NCBI RefSeq assembly: GCF_000014065.1
Contig: NC_008043.1
Location: forward strand, 111,001 to 175,000
Reading direction: 5' to 3'
DNA from: Ruegeria sp. TM1040
GTDB taxonomy: Bacteria; Pseudomonadota; Alphaproteobacteria; Rhodobacterales; Rhodobacteraceae
DNA: 64,000 bases
The number at the start of each line of letters is the position of its first letter. Positions within the stretch are counted from its first letter, which is position 1. Below the pieces are notes generated by a model that made no database searches, was not told where the DNA came from, and was given only the letters and a program-made list of their open reading frames with translations. Both the position numbers and the translations under genes were made by a program. Positions 17,830 through 27,040 of this stretch are shown here, piece after piece.

Positions 17830-18972
17830 TCAGGGCAGTACCGGCGCGGCGGCGCTGAGCTCCGGCTTGATGCGGATCATATCCACCTGCTTCTGTCCCG
17901 GCTGCGTCAGATCCACCGACTTGCCGATCAGGGCGGCGGGCACAGATGTTGCCGCCTCTAGCCCCTCGGCGAGCGGCACATCGCATTGGCTGACCAGAAC
18001 CCGCAGGGCCGTGGTCAGATCAAGATCCGCACCAGCCAAAGTCCCATCCGACAGGCACAGCCGTCCGTCACTGCGCGTGATCCGGCGGCCTTCGAGCAGG
18101 AATTCGCGATCCTCGGTCCCGGCAACTGCCATCGCGTCCGAGACGAGGAACAGGTGCCCGGGGCCGCGCCGCTTTGCCTGCCAGGCGGCGCGCAGGCTTG
18201 CAGGATGTACATGGATCCCATCCGCAATCACACCCGCCGAAAGCTCTGCGGTATCAAGCACCGCTCCCACCAGCCCCGGCGCCCGGTTGCCAAGCTGGCT
18301 CATGGCGTTGAACAGATGGGTGGCACAGCGCGCACCGGCCCGCACATAGTCCACGCAGGTATCAAAGGGCGCATCCGTGTGACCAAGCGATACCAGCACA
18401 CCCGCTTCGACCATCCGCATCACCTGCTCCGGGGTGACGCTTTCTGCCGCCACCGTGACCTTGAGCTTGGGCAAGCGTGCAGCCGCCGTGCAGATCGCAG
18501 CAAGGTCGCTGTCATCCATTGCGCGGATCAGGTTGGCGTCATGGGCGCCCTTGCGAGCAACCGACAGATGTGGACCTTCCAGATGCAACCCGCCAAACCC
18601 ACGCACGCCGGCCTCATGCGCGGCAATCCCGGCCTCAAGTGTCGCACGGGTCTTTTCGGCGGTGTCGGTGATCAGCGTCGGCAGGATCGTGGTGGCACCC
18701 AGGCTGCGATGCGCCGCGCAGATCTTGCGAATGGTCTCGACATTGGGCGCATCGCCCAGCATCACCCCCCCGCCGCCGTTGACTTGCAGGTCGACATAGC
18801 CGGGCGACAGAAGGTCCCCACCTAGGTCAATCACCTCCCCCTGCTCTTGCAGCTCCGCCACCGGGGCAAGCGCCACAAGCGCGCCCTCGCGAAACTGCGC
18901 GCCAAAGCCTTGCAGCACGTGCTTGCCATCAAAGATCGGCCCGCCGAGGTAGGTCGTAAGGGGATGCATCAT
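17830..18972 (-). CDS. nagA: N-acetylglucosamine-6-phosphate deacetylase
   Basis: This cytoplasmic amidohydrolase of 380 residues removes acetate from GlcNAc-6-phosphate to give glucosamine-6-phosphate. Family segments visible are GGDLLSPGYVDLQVNGGGG, GFGGLHLEGPH, VSLGHTDA, CATHLFNAM and VSDAMAVAG, which include the metal-binding glutamate and histidines. It overlaps the stop of the upstream SIS-domain gene by four bases (ATGA), so the two are coupled. With the kinase, deaminase and MurQ of this locus it forms an amino-sugar catabolic pathway. Confidence 0.93.
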   Translation of the reverse strand: MMHPLTTYLGGPIFDGKHVLQGFGAQFREGALVALAPVAELQEQGEVIDLGGDLLSPGYVDLQVNGGGGVMLGDAPNVETIRKICAAHRSLGATTILPTLITDTAEKTRATLEAGIAAHEAGVRGFGGLHLEGPHLSVARKGAHDANLIRAMDDSDLAAICTAAARLPKLKVTVAAESVTPEQVMRMVEAGVLVSLGHTDAPFDTCVDYVRAGARCATHLFNAMSQLGNRAPGLVGAVLDTAELSAGVIADGIHVHPASLRAAWQAKRRGPGHLFLVSDAMAVAGTEDREFLLEGRRITRSDGRLCLSDGTLAGADLDLTTALRVLVSQCDVPLAEGLEAATSVPAALIGKSVDLTQPGQKQVDMIRIKPELSAAAPVLP

Positions 18973-19997
18973 ACGGTTTCCGTCACCTTGTTCAGATGCC
19001 GCGGCGCATCCGGGTTCACACCACGGCGGGCCGCGACGGCTTCGACCATGCCATAAAACGATACGATCGAGGCAATCGGATCGGTGATCCAGTGGTCCGT
19101 GCGCACATGCGGCAGCACCTCTGCGCCCTTGGCCTTGTGGGTGGTGGCGAAGACCCGCGCACCCTTGTCCCCCAGTGCGGCAACCATCTCGCCCACGCTC
19201 TCTTCGGCGGCGTCGGCGGCGGCAAAGGCGATCACCGGAAAGTTCTCACCCACAATCGACACCGGGCCATGCAACACTTCTGCCGCCGAGTAGCTCTCGG
19301 CGTGGATCTGACAGGTTTCCTTGAACTTCAGCGCCGCCTCATTCGAGATCGCCCAGCTTGGGCCGCGACCGAGCGTGTAGAGCGACTGACCATCGATGGC
19401 CTCAATGGCCGCACTCCAGTCGCAATCCTTGGCCTTGGCCAGATGTCCCGGCAGGCGCAGGATCGCCTCGAGGAGGGCGGCGTCCTGTTTGACCTCTGCC
19501 AAGACCCAGAGCCCCGCCACCAGTGACGTGACAAAGGTCTTGGTGGCCGCAACACTCAGCTCAGGCCCGGCATGGATCGGCAGAACCGCTGCAGCCGTTT
19601 CCGCCAGGGGTGATCCAGCGTCATTGGTGATCGCCACCGTATAGGCCCCCTTGTCGCGAAACGCCGAGGTCAGCTGCACGATGTCGGGGCTTTTGCCCGA
19701 CTGCGACACAGAGATGCTCAGCGCGCCTTTGCAATGGAGGTCAACGCCATAGATGGATTTCACCGAGGGCCCCACCGAGGCCATCGGCAGACCCAGAAGC
19801 AACTCGCTGGCATATTTCAGATAGGTCGACGCATGATCCGAAGACCCCCGCGCCACCGACAAGAGATAGCTTGGCTGCAGGTCGCGAATATCGGCCGCGG
19901 TGGCCGCAACCGCGCCAGCACCTTCGGTGAGGAGACGCTCGACCGCGTCCGGGATCTCGTTGATTTCTCGACGCATCTGCGTTTGAGTGGCGTTCAT
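18969..19997 (-). CDS. SIS-domain sugar isomerase/deaminase, NagB-II (GlmS-like glucosamine-6-phosphate deaminase) type
   Basis: This 342-residue protein has two sugar-isomerase (SIS) domains. The first contains SVARGSSDHAS and ISVSQSGKSPD, the second TLGRGPSWAI and the ALKFKETCQIHAES segment seen in GlmS-type isomerase domains, ending with the VTETV tail. It lacks the glutaminase domain of GlmS, matching the NagB-II group that turns glucosamine-6-phosphate into fructose-6-phosphate plus ammonia. It sits directly before nagA and overlaps it, which agrees with that step. AgaS-type activity on galactosamine phosphate is the main alternative. Confidence 0.85.
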   Translation of the reverse strand: MNATQTQMRREINEIPDAVERLLTEGAGAVAATAADIRDLQPSYLLSVARGSSDHASTYLKYASELLLGLPMASVGPSVKSIYGVDLHCKGALSISVSQSGKSPDIVQLTSAFRDKGAYTVAITNDAGSPLAETAAAVLPIHAGPELSVAATKTFVTSLVAGLWVLAEVKQDAALLEAILRLPGHLAKAKDCDWSAAIEAIDGQSLYTLGRGPSWAISNEAALKFKETCQIHAESYSAAEVLHGPVSIVGENFPVIAFAAADAAEESVGEMVAALGDKGARVFATTHKAKGAEVLPHVRTDHWITDPIASIVSFYGMVEAVAARRGVNPDAPRHLNKVTETV

Positions 19998-20071
19998 GGT
20001 TCAATACCTTTCACTGAGCAGATCAGTTGTTGAGGGTAGATGTGAAACCGCGGGCACATTGCTCAGGGCGA

Positions 20072-20827
20072 TCAGCCCGATAGTTGCAACTCCGCGACAA
20101 AGTCATAGGCGTCGCCGCGATACAGCGAGCGCGTCAGCTCCGCGACGCGACCGTCCTCGAGAAAGGACACCCGCTGGATGCGCAGCCCGGCAGTGCCTTC
20201 GGCCACGTTCAAGAGTTTGGCGTCATTCGAATCCAGATTGAGCGCAGAGATCTTTTGCACCGCCCGCACCGGGCGATGCCCGATCTGGCCAAGCGTTGCA
20301 TAGAGCGAAGACGTCACCTCGAGCGGATTGGGCAGAACACTAAGCGGCAGCGCTGCCCGTTCCAGCGCCATCGGCTGCCCGCCCGCCTCACGCAGACGGT
20401 AGATCCGCGCCACAGACTCCTCAGCGCCGAGACCCAGCACGGAGATCTCTTCTTCGGTGGGCATAAAAACCCCCCGCTCCAGCCATTTCGACGTGGTCTC
20501 CATCCCGCGTTTCTGCATGTCCTCGGTAAAGGACGTCAGATGGCGCAGGGATTGCTCGACCCGGGCCGTGCTCTCGCGCACAAAAGAGCCAGATCCCTGC
20601 CGCTGCTCGATCGCGCCTTGCTGCACCAGTTCCTGCATCGCCTTGCGCACGGTGACGCGCGACATATCGGTGATCTCGGCAATCTCGCGCTCTGGCGGCA
20701 AAGAGCTGTTGGGCGGCAGAACACCGGACTGGATCGCATCCTCAAGGCGGCGGCGCAGCTGGACATAGCGCGGCCCCGCGCCCTGATCGAACCAGCTTTC
20801 AGGCTTCAGGAACTCAGTGATCGTCAT
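20072..20827 (-). CDS. GntR/HutC family transcriptional regulator of the amino-sugar locus
   Basis: This 251-residue regulator has an N-terminal winged helix (LPPEREIAEITDMSRVTVRKAM, split by the family SRVTVR recognition helix) and a C-terminal UTRA ligand domain (SFVRESTARVEQ through the ALERAALP stretch). The ATG at 20827 follows a GGGAGG box and overlaps the kinase gene by 14 bases. NagR/NagQ-type GntR proteins sense GlcNAc-6-phosphate or glucosamine-6-phosphate, which is the likely signal here. Its probable sites are the repeated TACCA elements in the divergent region at 21707-21857. Confidence 0.9.
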   Translation of the reverse strand: MTITEFLKPESWFDQGAGPRYVQLRRRLEDAIQSGVLPPNSSLPPEREIAEITDMSRVTVRKAMQELVQQGAIEQRQGSGSFVRESTARVEQSLRHLTSFTEDMQKRGMETTSKWLERGVFMPTEEEISVLGLGAEESVARIYRLREAGGQPMALERAALPLSVLPNPLEVTSSLYATLGQIGHRPVRAVQKISALNLDSNDAKLLNVAEGTAGLRIQRVSFLEDGRVAELTRSLYRGDAYDFVAELQLSG

Positions 20828-21701
20828 CTCGGACCTCCCGGGCAAAGTCATGGGCGAGCGCGATCGCCCCATCGAGCGGAGTGCCGCGTGGCGCAATGCA
20901 GGCCTCTTGCATCGCTGGGGGCAGATAGGCGCGAAACTGCGGCGCAATGCCGCCGGTCAGACACAGCGGCAACCCCGCCTTCCAGCCCATCTTGTGCAAT
21001 GTGATGGCAATCTCATGGGCGGCATCGGTCAGGATCTCGACGGCCAGCGGATCGCCCTTGGCGGCAAAGGCTGTCACATCCGGGGCCACCCGGCCAAAAT
21101 CCGCAGGCCGCGCCGTGACCGCAAAGGCGACAATTTCAGCCGATCCGCCAAAACGCGCCAAAAGATGCGCCCCCAGTTCAGAAACCTCTCGCAGCTGATC
21201 GACCTCCTCAAGGGTACAGGCGAGCGCACGTCGCCCGACCCATTGCGCCGAAGCCGGATCGCCCAGCACCGACCCCCAACCGCCCGCGAATCGAGAGCGC
21301 CCGTCGATTTGCGCCGCAAAAAACGACCCGGTGCCGCAATGCGCGATCAGTCCGTCCGCTCCGCCAAGGGCACCCGCAAGCGCCGTCGGGCGATCATCGG
21401 TCACGCGCACCCGCTCAAAAGGAAGTGCCTCGGCAAACCGCCCGGCGATCTCAGGTCCCGTCACCCCAGCAATCCCGATATAAATCGGGCACATGGCCAG
21501 CGCCTCGACCGGCGCGCCACTCTTGACCGCAAGCTGTTCCAGCCCGTCACGCACCTGCGCCACGGCCCCCACCATATCGGTGGAAATATTCGCCGACCCC
21601 GTCTCTACCGCGATGACAGAATGACCATCGCAGAGCGCCAGCCGGCACCGCGTGCCGCCGCCATCAAGAGCCAGAACAGAGGTTTTCAATGCATCCGTCA
21701 T
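20814..21701 (-). CDS. BadF/BadG-type kinase, probable N-acetylglucosamine (or MurNAc) kinase
   Basis: This 295-residue ASKHA-fold kinase begins with the phosphate-1 motif LALDGGGTRCRLAL and has a phosphate-2 segment LIAHCGTGSFF and an adenosine segment LCLTGGIAP. It probably phosphorylates GlcNAc, glucosamine or anhydro-MurNAc delivered by the ABC transporter encoded across the divergent promoter, feeding NagA and MurQ. The ATG at 21701 is the only start that places the DGGGT motif near the N-terminus; the ribosome binding site there is weak. The downstream GntR gene overlaps it by 14 bases. The exact sugar is not determined. Confidence 0.82.
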   Translation of the reverse strand: MTDALKTSVLALDGGGTRCRLALCDGHSVIAVETGSANISTDMVGAVAQVRDGLEQLAVKSGAPVEALAMCPIYIGIAGVTGPEIAGRFAEALPFERVRVTDDRPTALAGALGGADGLIAHCGTGSFFAAQIDGRSRFAGGWGSVLGDPASAQWVGRRALACTLEEVDQLREVSELGAHLLARFGGSAEIVAFAVTARPADFGRVAPDVTAFAAKGDPLAVEILTDAAHEIAITLHKMGWKAGLPLCLTGGIAPQFRAYLPPAMQEACIAPRGTPLDGAIALAHDFAREVRDDDH

Positions 21702-21706
21702 GAAAA

Positions 21707-21857
21707 TACCATTACGATACCAAAACGGTTTTTGGAAGATAGAAACAGGACCAACCGCACAAGAATTACCGGCAAAATCGTTGAAACCGGCGATTTCAAA
21801 GGTAAAATTAAGATACCAAGGCGTACCAAAACGTAATGGTGGACAAAAGGTATCAAA
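21707..21857. promoter_or_regulatory. Divergent amino-sugar promoter region with repeated TACCA elements
   Basis: The 190-base gap between the kinase and murQ holds an inverted repeat ACCATTACG (21708-21716) and CGTAATGGT (21832-21840). TACCA occurs in the same orientation at 21707, 21719, 21814 and 21824, and GGTATCAAA at 21849-21857 is the opposite orientation. GATACCAA occurs twice (21717 and 21812). The arrangement suits a dimeric GntR regulator bound at both ends of the divergent promoter, possibly with looping. Confidence 0.6.
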
Positions 21858-21891
21858 TGGGTATTGTTGGTGCAAACCTGGAGGGAATCAC

Positions 21892-22797
21892 GTGTCGACC
21901 GCTGCCACGGAACAATTGCACAACCAAGCCGAGGGCCTCGACGCCCGCCCCCTGCACGAGGTGGCAGAGATCCTGGCTGAGGCCCAGCAAGAGGCCTCAG
22001 GCGCGGCGCGCGCGGCGACAGATCCCATCTGCTCAGGCGCAACAGCCATGGCGCAGGCCATCCGGGCGGGCGGTACGCTCCACTATGCAGCAGCTGGCTC
22101 GTCGGGCCTCATGGCCGCTGCCGACGCTCTGGAGCTCGGAGGGACATTCTCCATCCCGGCAGAACAGCTGCGCATCCACATGGCAGGTGGCATGCCCACC
22201 GGTGTAGAGATGCCCGGTGGCACCGAGGATGAGACCGCAGACCTCGAACGCGCGCTGTCCAGCATCGGCCCCAACGACGTGCTGATCGGCGTCTCCGCCA
22301 GCGGCACCACACCCTATACGGTTGCGGGGGCCGAACGCGCCAAGGCGCAGGGCGCATGCGTCATCGGGATCGCGAACAACCCCAATTCTGCACTGCTGGG
22401 CATCGCCGATCACGCGATCCTTCTGCCGACCCCACCCGAAGTCGTCTCAGGCTCCACCCGCATGGGGGCAGGCACTGCGCAGAAGATCGCGCTCAATATG
22501 CTGTCGACGCTGATGGCGATTGATCTCGGCCATGTCCACGACGGCATGATGATCAACCTGCGCGCCGACAACATCAAGCTTCGCATCCGCGCCCGCCAGA
22601 TCGTGACCCGGATCACCGGCGCCGACGAAGACACCGCCACTGCGGCCATCGAGGCCGCAAACGGCAACGTAAAAAGCGCCATCCTGATTGCGGCGGGCGC
22701 ATCCGACCTCGCAGACGCCAACGCGCGCCTGGAGACAACTGGTGGCAAGCTGCGCCCGGCGCTCCTGTCGCTCAACACACAAGAAAAACAACAATAA
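21892..22797 (+). CDS. murQ: N-acetylmuramic acid 6-phosphate etherase
   Basis: This 301-residue SIS-fold lyase splits the lactyl ether of MurNAc-6-phosphate, yielding GlcNAc-6-phosphate and D-lactate, in peptidoglycan recycling. Family segments are GTLHYAAAGSSG, IGVSASGTTPYTVAG, PPEVVSGSTRMGAGTAQK and LNMLSTLMAIDLGHVHDGMM, with the catalytic glutamate region around TEDE. The GTG at 21892 follows GGAGGG and gives the standard length; an ORF open further upstream has no family features. Its product is the NagA substrate, linking the two divergent halves of the locus. Confidence 0.93.
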   Translation: MSTAATEQLHNQAEGLDARPLHEVAEILAEAQQEASGAARAATDPICSGATAMAQAIRAGGTLHYAAAGSSGLMAAADALELGGTFSIPAEQLRIHMAGGMPTGVEMPGGTEDETADLERALSSIGPNDVLIGVSASGTTPYTVAGAERAKAQGACVIGIANNPNSALLGIADHAILLPTPPEVVSGSTRMGAGTAQKIALNMLSTLMAIDLGHVHDGMMINLRADNIKLRIRARQIVTRITGADEDTATAAIEAANGNVKSAILIAAGASDLADANARLETTGGKLRPALLSLNTQEKQQ

Positions 22798-22821
22798 TTC
22801 ATTCCAATAGGAGGAAGACCG

Positions 22822-24075
22822 ATGAAAAGTAAGTTTATGATGGCCGCGCTGACGGGCACTGCCCTGGTGGCCACTTCCGCACTGGCCGAGGATGTCACCC
22901 TCACTGTCGAAAGCTGGCGCAATGACGACCTGACGCTCTGGCAGGACAAGATCATCCCCGCGTTCGAAGCCGCAAACCCCGGCATCAAGGTGAAATTCAC
23001 CCCCAGCGCGCCGACCGAATACAACGCGGTCCTGAACTCCAAGCTGGACGCAGGCTCTGCTGGTGATCTGATCACCTGCCGCCCGTTTGACGCCTCGCTT
23101 GCGCTCTATGAGGCGGGCCACCTCGCCGCGCTGGATGATATGGACGCGATGAGCAACTTCTCTGACGTCGCCAAATCCGCATGGCAGACCGACGATGGCT
23201 CCGCGAGCTTCTGTGTGCCGATGGCCTCCGTGATCCACGGCTTTATCTACAACAAAGAGGCCTTCGAAGAGCTCGGCCTTGAGGTTCCGACCACCGAAGA
23301 CGAATTCTTTGCCGCGCTTGAGACCATCAAGGAAGACGGCAGCTATATCCCGATGGCGATGGGCACCAACGACCAGTGGGAAGCCGCCACCATGGGCTAT
23401 AACAACATCGGCCCGAACTACTGGAAAGGCGAAGAAGGCCGTCGCGCCCTGATCGCGGGCGAGCAGAAGCTCACCGACGAACAATGGGTTGCCCCCTATG
23501 CGACCCTCGCCAAATGGGCGGATTATCTGGGCGACGGCTATGAGGCGCAGACCTATCCTGACAGCCAGAACCTCTTCACGCTGGGCCGCGCGGCGATCTA
23601 TCCGGCAGGCAGCTGGGAAATTTCTGGCTTCAACGCGCAAGCCGATTTTGAAATGGGCGCCTTCAAGGCTCCGGTCAAATCCGCAGGCGACACCTGCTAT
23701 ATCTCGGACCACACCGACATTGGTATTGGCATGAACGCCTCCACCGAGCACCCCGAAGCCGCCAAGGCCTTCCTCGCCTGGGTCGCATCGCCCGAGTTCG
23801 CGGACATCTTCGGCAACGCTCTGCCGGGCTTCTTCCCGCTCTCCAATGCGCCGGTTGAGCTCGAAGATCCGCTGGCCAAGGAATTTGTAAGCTGGCGTGG
23901 CGAGTGCGAGAGCACCATCCGCTCCACCTACCAGATCCTGTCGCGCGGCACGCCGAACCTCGAAAACGAGACCTGGGGCGCATCCGTTGCCGCAATCAAA
24001 GGCACCGAAACGCCCGAAGCTCTGGGCGAAAAACTCCAGTCGGGTCTCGCAACCTGGTACGAACCGCAACAGTAA
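22822..24075 (+). CDS. Sugar ABC transporter substrate-binding protein (SBP family 1)
   Basis: This 417-residue periplasmic binding protein has a signal peptide (MKSKFMMAALTGTALVATSALA) and then VTLTVESWRNDD, the start of the family 1 (maltose-binding-like) fold. A conserved KAFLAWVASPEF segment lies near the C-terminus. It starts 24 bases after murQ behind an AGGAGG box and is followed by a strong hairpin and two permeases. The context (nagA, murQ, NagB-II) points to an amino sugar or chitin/peptidoglycan oligosaccharide as ligand, which is inferred. Confidence 0.92.
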   Translation: MKSKFMMAALTGTALVATSALAEDVTLTVESWRNDDLTLWQDKIIPAFEAANPGIKVKFTPSAPTEYNAVLNSKLDAGSAGDLITCRPFDASLALYEAGHLAALDDMDAMSNFSDVAKSAWQTDDGSASFCVPMASVIHGFIYNKEAFEELGLEVPTTEDEFFAALETIKEDGSYIPMAMGTNDQWEAATMGYNNIGPNYWKGEEGRRALIAGEQKLTDEQWVAPYATLAKWADYLGDGYEAQTYPDSQNLFTLGRAAIYPAGSWEISGFNAQADFEMGAFKAPVKSAGDTCYISDHTDIGIGMNASTEHPEAAKAFLAWVASPEFADIFGNALPGFFPLSNAPVELEDPLAKEFVSWRGECESTIRSTYQILSRGTPNLENETWGASVAAIKGTETPEALGEKLQSGLATWYEPQQ

Positions 24076-24112
24076 GTCCCCGAAACGACAAGCAAACCAC
24101 TGTTGTAACATC

Positions 24113-24140
24113 CCCGGACGCGCCACTCCGCGCGTCCGGG
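24113..24140 (+). promoter_or_regulatory. Intercistronic hairpin after sugar-binding protein gene
   Basis: CCCGGACGCGC (24113-24123) pairs perfectly with GCGCGTCCGGG (24130-24140) across a six-base loop, between the binding-protein gene and the first permease. No T run follows, so partial termination or mRNA protection is more likely than full termination. Confidence 0.75.
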
Positions 24141-24159
24141 AACTGGACCGGAGGTTCCC

Positions 24160-25074
24160 ATGCAAAAGCCCCGCATCCGCTGGCATATCGCCATTTTTCT
24201 GGCCCCTGCCGTGCTGATCTACACCTCGGTTATGATCTTCCCCCTCTTCAACACGCTGCGCCTCGCTCTCTTTCAGGAGATCGATCAGGAGCGCGTCTAT
24301 GTGGGGCTGGAGAATTTCCGCACGCTGTTCTTTGACCCGATCTGGTCAGAGCAATTCTGGAACGCGCTGGGAAACAACTTCTGGTTCTTCCTCATTCACA
24401 TGCTGGTGCAAAACCCCATCGGGATCGCCCTTGCGGCCCTCCTGAGCCATCCGCGCCTGCGCTTTGCGGCGCTCTATCGCTCCGCGATCTTCATCCCGAC
24501 GATCCTGAGCTTTGTGATCGTGGGTTTTGCGTGGAAGCTCATCCTGTCGCCCATCTGGGGCATCGCGCCTTCTATGCTGGATGCGGTCGGTCTGAAATCG
24601 CTCTTTGCACCCTGGCTCGGCAAGGAAGAATACGCCCTCACCACGCTGGCGCTGATCTCCGTTTGGCAATTCGTCGGTATCCCGATGATGCTGATCTATG
24701 CCGCGCTGCTGTCGATCCCCGAAGAAATGCTCGAGGCGGGCGAAATTGACGGCGTCACCGGCATGTCCGCCTTCTGGAAGATCAAACTGCCGCTGATCCT
24801 GCCCTCGATCGGGATCATCTCGATCCTGACATTTGTGGGCAACTTCAACGCCTTCGACCTGATCTACGCCTCCCAAGGCGCATTGGCGGGGCCTGATTTC
24901 TCCACTGACATCTTGGGCACATTCATGTACCGGACGTTCTTTGGTTTCCAGCTGCAACTTGGCGATCCGCATATGGGGTCCGCGATTGCAGGGGCAATGT
25001 TTGCGATCATCCTTGTAGGCGTCTGTCTTTATCTCTTCGGCATCCAGACCCGGATGCGCCGCTACCAGCTCTGA
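24160..25074 (+). CDS. Sugar ABC transporter permease (MalF/UgpA type)
   Basis: This 304-residue membrane protein has six predicted helices, starting HIAIFLAPAVLIYTSVMIFP, and a BPD_transp_1 domain with the EAA loop EMLEAGEIDGVTGMSAFWKI that contacts the ATPase. The ATG at 24160 is preceded by GGAGG. It pairs with the permease at 25087-25926 and the ATPase at 27037-28032. Confidence 0.92.
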   Translation: MQKPRIRWHIAIFLAPAVLIYTSVMIFPLFNTLRLALFQEIDQERVYVGLENFRTLFFDPIWSEQFWNALGNNFWFFLIHMLVQNPIGIALAALLSHPRLRFAALYRSAIFIPTILSFVIVGFAWKLILSPIWGIAPSMLDAVGLKSLFAPWLGKEEYALTTLALISVWQFVGIPMMLIYAALLSIPEEMLEAGEIDGVTGMSAFWKIKLPLILPSIGIISILTFVGNFNAFDLIYASQGALAGPDFSTDILGTFMYRTFFGFQLQLGDPHMGSAIAGAMFAIILVGVCLYLFGIQTRMRRYQL

Positions 25075-25086
25075 CGGGAGGCACTC

Positions 25087-25926
25087 ATGAGTTCCGCACG
25101 CTCCAACCCGATCAACACGGCTGCAATGCATGGCGCGCTGATCATCTACACCTTGATTGCGCTGTTTCCGGTCTTTGTGATCCTGATCAACAGCTTCAAG
25201 ACCCGCAAAAAGATCTTCCGCGAACCGCTGGCCCTGCCGGATGCGGACAGCTTCTCCCTCGTGGGCTATCAGACGGTGATGAAACAGGGGGATTTCTTCC
25301 TCTACTTTCAGAACTCCTTCATCGTCACCGTCGGCTCGCTCACGCTGATCCTGCTGTTTGGGGCCATGGCGGCCTTTGCGCTCAGCGAATATCGCTTTCG
25401 CGGCAATATGCTGATGGGACTGTATCTCGCGCTCGGGATCATGATCCCGATCCGCATCGGCACCGTGGCGATCCTTGAAATGATGGTGTCGACGGGGCTG
25501 GTGAACACGCTCTGGGCGCTGATCCTCGTCTACACGGCCCAAGGCCTGCCGCTCGCGGTCTTCATCCTGAGTGAATTCATGCGACAGGTGAGTGATGACC
25601 TAAAAAACGCTGGTCGCATCGACGGGCTCAGTGAATTCACGATCTTTTTCAAGCTGGTCCTGCCCTTGGTGCGCCCTGCATTGGCCACCGTCGCGGTCTT
25701 CAACATGATTCCGATCTGGAACGATCTGTGGTTCCCACTGATCCTCGCCCCCGCCGAGGAAACCAAGACGCTGACGCTCGGCAGCCAGGTGTTCATCGGC
25801 CAGTTCGTGACCGACTGGAACGCGGTTCTGTCGGCGCTGTCGATGGCGATCCTGCCGGTGCTGATCCTCTATGTGATCTTCTCCCGCCAGCTCATTCGCG
25901 GCATCACGTCGGGGGCGGTGAAATGA
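25087..25926 (+). CDS. Sugar ABC transporter permease (MalG/UgpE type)
   Basis: This 279-residue permease begins with a hydrophobic helix (ALIIYTLIALFPVFVILINSF) followed by the family KTRKKIFREP stretch and ends GITSGAVK, the usual MalG-type C-terminus. The EAA loop is DDLKNAGRIDGLSEFTIFFK. It starts 12 bases after the first permease with its own GGGAGG box. Confidence 0.92.
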   Translation: MSSARSNPINTAAMHGALIIYTLIALFPVFVILINSFKTRKKIFREPLALPDADSFSLVGYQTVMKQGDFFLYFQNSFIVTVGSLTLILLFGAMAAFALSEYRFRGNMLMGLYLALGIMIPIRIGTVAILEMMVSTGLVNTLWALILVYTAQGLPLAVFILSEFMRQVSDDLKNAGRIDGLSEFTIFFKLVLPLVRPALATVAVFNMIPIWNDLWFPLILAPAEETKTLTLGSQVFIGQFVTDWNAVLSALSMAILPVLILYVIFSRQLIRGITSGAVK

Positions 25927-26005
25927 TGGTTTCTCTCCTCACCACAGAAGGGCAGCGCCCGGTCGCGGGAGGGCGTGAAAGCTCAAACCACAAAGGAGCC
26001 ACATC

Positions 26006-27040
26006 ATGACCCGTGTTCTGATCGCTGGCCTCGGCAACATGGGCCTCTCCCACGCGCTCGCGCATCACACACAGGACGGCGCCGAGATCGTCGGCCTCGT
26101 CAATCGCTCAGGTCAGGTCGACCACCCCGACCTTCAGGGCTATCCGGTCTTCACCGACTTTCACGCGGCCCTCGAGGACACAAAACCGGATCTGGTGGTC
26201 GTGGCCACCTACTCCGACAGCCACGCCGACTATGCCGTGGCCGCGATGGAGGCCGGCGCGCATGTGTTTGTCGAAAAACCCCTCGCCACCACGGTGAAGG
26301 ACGCCCGCCGGGTGGTCGCCACCGCCAAGGCCAAGAACCGCAAACTGGTCGTGGGCTATATCCTGCGCCACCACCCCTCGTGGGTGCGGCTCATTGAGGA
26401 ATCCCGCGCACTTGGCGGACCGTATGTGTTCCGCATGAACCTGAACCAGCAAAGCAAGGGCGCAGAGTGGGAAACTCACAAGGCGCTGATGCAGACCACC
26501 GCGCCCATCGTCGATTGCGGCGTGCATTACGTGGATGTCTGGTGCCAGATCACCGATGCCAAACCCGTTCAGGTCAACGCCATGGGCCTGCGGCTCTCGG
26601 ACGAGATTGCGCCCGATATGTATAACTACGGCCAGTTTCAGGTCACATTCGATGATGGCTCTGTCGGCTGGTACGAGGCGGGCTGGGGGCCGATGATGTC
26701 GGAGACCGCCTTCTTCGTCAAAGATGTGATCTCCCCCAAAGGCTCGGTCTCGATCACCGAAGCCGACAAGTCCGGCTCTTCGGATGTGGACGGCCATACC
26801 CGCGTCGGCGGGCTGTTGGTGCACCGCCCCGAGGGCGACCAGCTGATCGACCTGCCCGATGAACCCGGCCACCAGGCGCTCTGTGACGCCGAACAGGCCT
26901 ATATGCTGCGCGCCATCCGTGAGGATCTCGACCTCTCCCGCCACGCGCAGGACGCCGTGCAGTCGCTGGCGATCTGCCTGGCCGCCGATGAAAGCGTCCG
27001 CAGCGGCGCCCCTGTCAAACTCAATGAGGTAACGCCATGA
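26006..27040 (+). CDS. Gfo/Idh/MocA family NAD(P)-dependent oxidoreductase
   Basis: This 344-residue protein has an N-terminal nucleotide-binding fold ([18 protein letters not shown]) and the family [13 protein letters not shown] segment with the conserved EKP lysine. It probably oxidises or epimerises the imported sugar or its derivative. It lies between the permeases and the ATPase of the same transporter and overlaps the ATPase start by four bases, so its job is tied to the transported substrate. The reaction cannot be named from sequence alone. Confidence 0.88.
   Translation: MTRVLIAGLGNMGLSHALAHHTQDGAEIVGLVNRSGQVDHPDLQGYPVFTDFHAALEDTKPDLVVVATYSDSHADYAVAAMEAGAHVFVEKPLATTVKDARRVVATAKAKNRKLVVGYILRHHPSWVRLIEESRALGGPYVFRMNLNQQSKGAEWETHKALMQTTAPIVDCGVHYVDVWCQITDAKPVQVNAMGLRLSDEIAPDMYNYGQFQVTFDDGSVGWYEAGWGPMMSETAFFVKDVISPKGSVSITEADKSGSSDVDGHTRVGGLLVHRPEGDQLIDLPDEPGHQALCDAEQAYMLRAIREDLDLSRHAQDAVQSLAICLAADESVRSGAPVKLNEVTP

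Noticed and set aside
22447..24186. Long minus-strand open frame (579 codons) opposite the sugar-binding protein gene
   Set aside because: The plus strand encodes a clear binding protein with signal peptide and ribosome binding site; the antisense reading has no family features.
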